Below, one piece after another: positions 61,787-64,000 of a stretch of DNA of 64,000 bases. A program made the position numbers and the translations under genes. The notes below the pieces were generated by a model. It did no database searches, was not told where the DNA came from, and saw nothing but the letters and a program-made list of their open reading frames with translations. Numbering within the stretch: position 1 is the stretch's first letter; each line of letters opens with the position of its first letter. This DNA comes from Vigna angularis. Taxonomy: Eukaryota > Streptophyta > Magnoliopsida > Fabales > Fabaceae. The stretch covers positions 3,348,001 through 3,412,000 of the forward strand of contig NC_068980.1 of the NCBI RefSeq assembly GCF_016808095.1, written 5' to 3'.

Positions 61787-64000
61787 TATAATCATCTTAA
61801 TTACTTTGTATATCTGTTCGACCAGCTATATAACTCAAATGATTAACTACAATTTAGATGGTCAACCAACAAGTTTAACTAGCTACTAGACACGAACCAA
61901 CCCGAATAAATTAACTCGTAGTTTGAAAGGGTAAATAAGTGAGTTTAGTCGAACACCCAACCACATATATCAACCTGGGTGAATATCCCACAGCCTGAAG
62001 CACAAGTTGCCTATCCGACAATCTCCAACCTAGGCATCTTCCAAAAACCAGCATAGATAGACAAGCACAAGCTCAACGAGCAAGACACACGTCAATTATC
62101 AAATAGGTTGATCTGATCATATATCAACTCAAATAATTAGTCATCGAGCCTAAACGATTACTAAACAAGTCGTTAATTAGGCCTTAAATTGAACTGAGAT
62201 GGACCTTAACAAAATAAATTAACTCAAAAATTAATCAGTTTAAGAATAAAGTATAAGTGCTTGTAATTATATTATAATTAGGTCATTCTTAAAATCAAAA
62301 GTCGATTATGAAATTTATAAATAAAAATTTAAAATAAAAAAGTATTCTATATTAATTGTTACATTAGTTGTTATTTATCAATTTATCAAATGTTAAACTA
62401 ACTTTAGTATGATGTTCTATCTCGTTATAATCTCGTTATAATGTACTACGGACAATATTTAAATTTTGGACTAACACGATCCAAACTATTGACATTTACT
62501 GAAAAAGACTTTGTACTGAATTTTATGTGTTAAAAGTTAAAAAATTAATTTAATAGAAAAAAGAAACGTGATATGTTACCAAGTAAGAAACATACGAACG
62601 AGAATATTATATTATAACTAATATCATATTATTAACAATTAGCGCACAATAAATGGAACGAATAAATTGACATTACAACATATACGAGGCTACAATATAT
62701 TGTCAGTAAAAAAAATATTGAAAATTTTCAAATGAAAATAAAAGCAAGTGAAAAAAAATGTTTAGGTTACTAATTTTAAGTTATAGCAAATATTTTAAAA
62801 AATACAATAATAAAAAATCAAGTTAAAATAATATGAAGAAAATTATAGAAACATATATTATATAAGCTTAATTAAGTTTTAAGTTTAATTTTTTTCTTTA
62901 TTGACCTGTTAAAAGTTTAAAACTCTTTAATTAAATATTTATCGTTAGATTTTTATTAATCAGTGACTATTATATGATGATTTAACTGATATCTTACTCG
63001 TTATCTGATCTAGCTTTCACCATATATTTTTTATAATTTTTTAACATGCATTTATAAAATTATAGAATTATAAAAGTATAAGATTACATTTATAGAAAAA
63101 AATATAGATAAGATAAGAATCTCATAATGTAATTAACAGTCACATAATCTATAATATATAATAATTGTTTAAAACTTTTAGATAACTTTACACAATTAAT
63201 TAATGTAATAATAAGACACTTTATGTTATGTTGTAGTGAAGCTTTTAATGTTTGTGATATCCAACACTTCCTCAAAGAGTAATTATTGTAGTAGATTAAT
63301 AAATTGAAGAAGAAACAACTTAACAAAATGTAATACTAACCTACAAAAATTTAAGTTTAAATACACAAAAATAAAAAATAAAATATTATGTAACACATTA
63401 AAAGATTATAATAAATTATAAAGTTTAAATTGAAATATATTATTATATATTATGATATTTAAATTGGTAAGGCGTAGAATAGACCAATGGGATATTTCAT
63501 CTGATGTTAAGAAAAATATTAGGTTTAATTATTTTTTTGTTTTATCATGTTTGGTGAGATTAGTTGGTGTGGATGGATACGAGGCTAAACTATGAATGGT
63601 TTTACGCATTCTATGGATATGTAAAGTTAGGTTAATACATGCAGATTAACTAACATTTAATAAAGGTATGGAAAACTTAGAAAGTGCCAAAAACCTACTA
63701 CTTTTTTTATTTAAAATATGTTCATACGTAACAATGAAATCGACTAAATTAAAAGCATAAATAAATGATAATTTATTTTTTTACTAAAATCCATGATAAT
63801 GAATGTGTATGATTTTGAAAATGTTATGGGGTGAATTAGTCCCTTTTAAAAAATATATAGAAGACCAGAAAAACCATAAGATTATTTAAAATAGTGAATT
63901 GAGAATCTAAGAAAGTGGCTATTTAATACTCCAGTCCACAGGTTTAGTCCGCTGATTAAAGGAGGATGACAAATTTACATGTGAATATAATAAATAACCT
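60117..64000. other. AT-rich intergenic spacer
   Basis: Apart from the 3' UTR of the gene ending at 60116 and a (TA)n array at 61742-61782, nothing recognisable is present. A less AT-rich island at about 61850-62170 has no open frame, splice signal or terminal repeat that I could see. Confidence 0.6.
61742..61782. repeat. (TA)n microsatellite
   Basis: A perfect TA run of about 20 units. Confidence 0.96.

Noticed and set aside
61850..62170. Less AT-rich island that might be a gene remnant
   Set aside because: No open frame, splice signals, terminal repeats or recognisable motif could be found on either strand.

Overview
This window is plant nuclear DNA. Genes are split by many short GT-AG introns, gaps are very AT-rich with long (AT)n runs, and the proteins are typically plant: TOC75, an LTI65/CAP160-type stress protein, a plastid J-protein and TFIIA large subunit. 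Two degenerate LTR-like repeats resemble short retroelement repeats I associate with legumes, so a legume is my best guess; the genus cannot be settled from sequence alone. No bacterial, viral or organellar block is seen.

Layout. At 1-2480 a minus-strand gene of a plant family resembling DUF688 runs off the left edge. 2.5-6.1 kb is AT-rich spacer. At 6.8-7.8 kb lies a small two-pass membrane protein. 8.8-16.9 kb is a transposon nest: three Mutator-like (MULE) miniature elements with 9-bp target duplications (one 8/9, two exact), one 2.7-kb PIF/Harbinger-like candidate, a minisatellite and a decayed coding fragment.

18.2-20.3 kb (minus) is a five-exon plant protein of unknown function. 22.3-23.8 kb is an intronless family-4 glycosyltransferase. 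25.3-27.0 kb (minus) is Elongin-C. A tRNA-Val(CAC) sits at 27.7 kb. 27.8-32.7 kb is a 15-exon coiled-coil protein and 35.0-40.5 kb is TFIIA large subunit. 42.6-42.9 kb (minus) and 44.7-45.1 kb are small plant proteins. 46.2-48.2 kb (minus) is the LTI65/CAP160 protein with an ABRE-type G-box upstream. 49.8-54.4 kb is TOC75. 55.6-58.3 kb (minus) is a plastid J-protein, and 59.5-60.1 kb a probable plastid membrane protein. 60.1-64 kb is AT-rich spacer.

The exon models were built by hand from conserved splice sites; in each multi-exon gene all phases join without a stop. The genes are ordinary housekeeping and stress genes and do not form one pathway, although TOC75, the J-protein and the 178-aa protein all concern plastids. 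I found no new multi-gene system. The most unusual structures are in the 8.8-16.9 kb transposon nest, above all a roughly 165-bp near-perfect palindrome inside a MULE.
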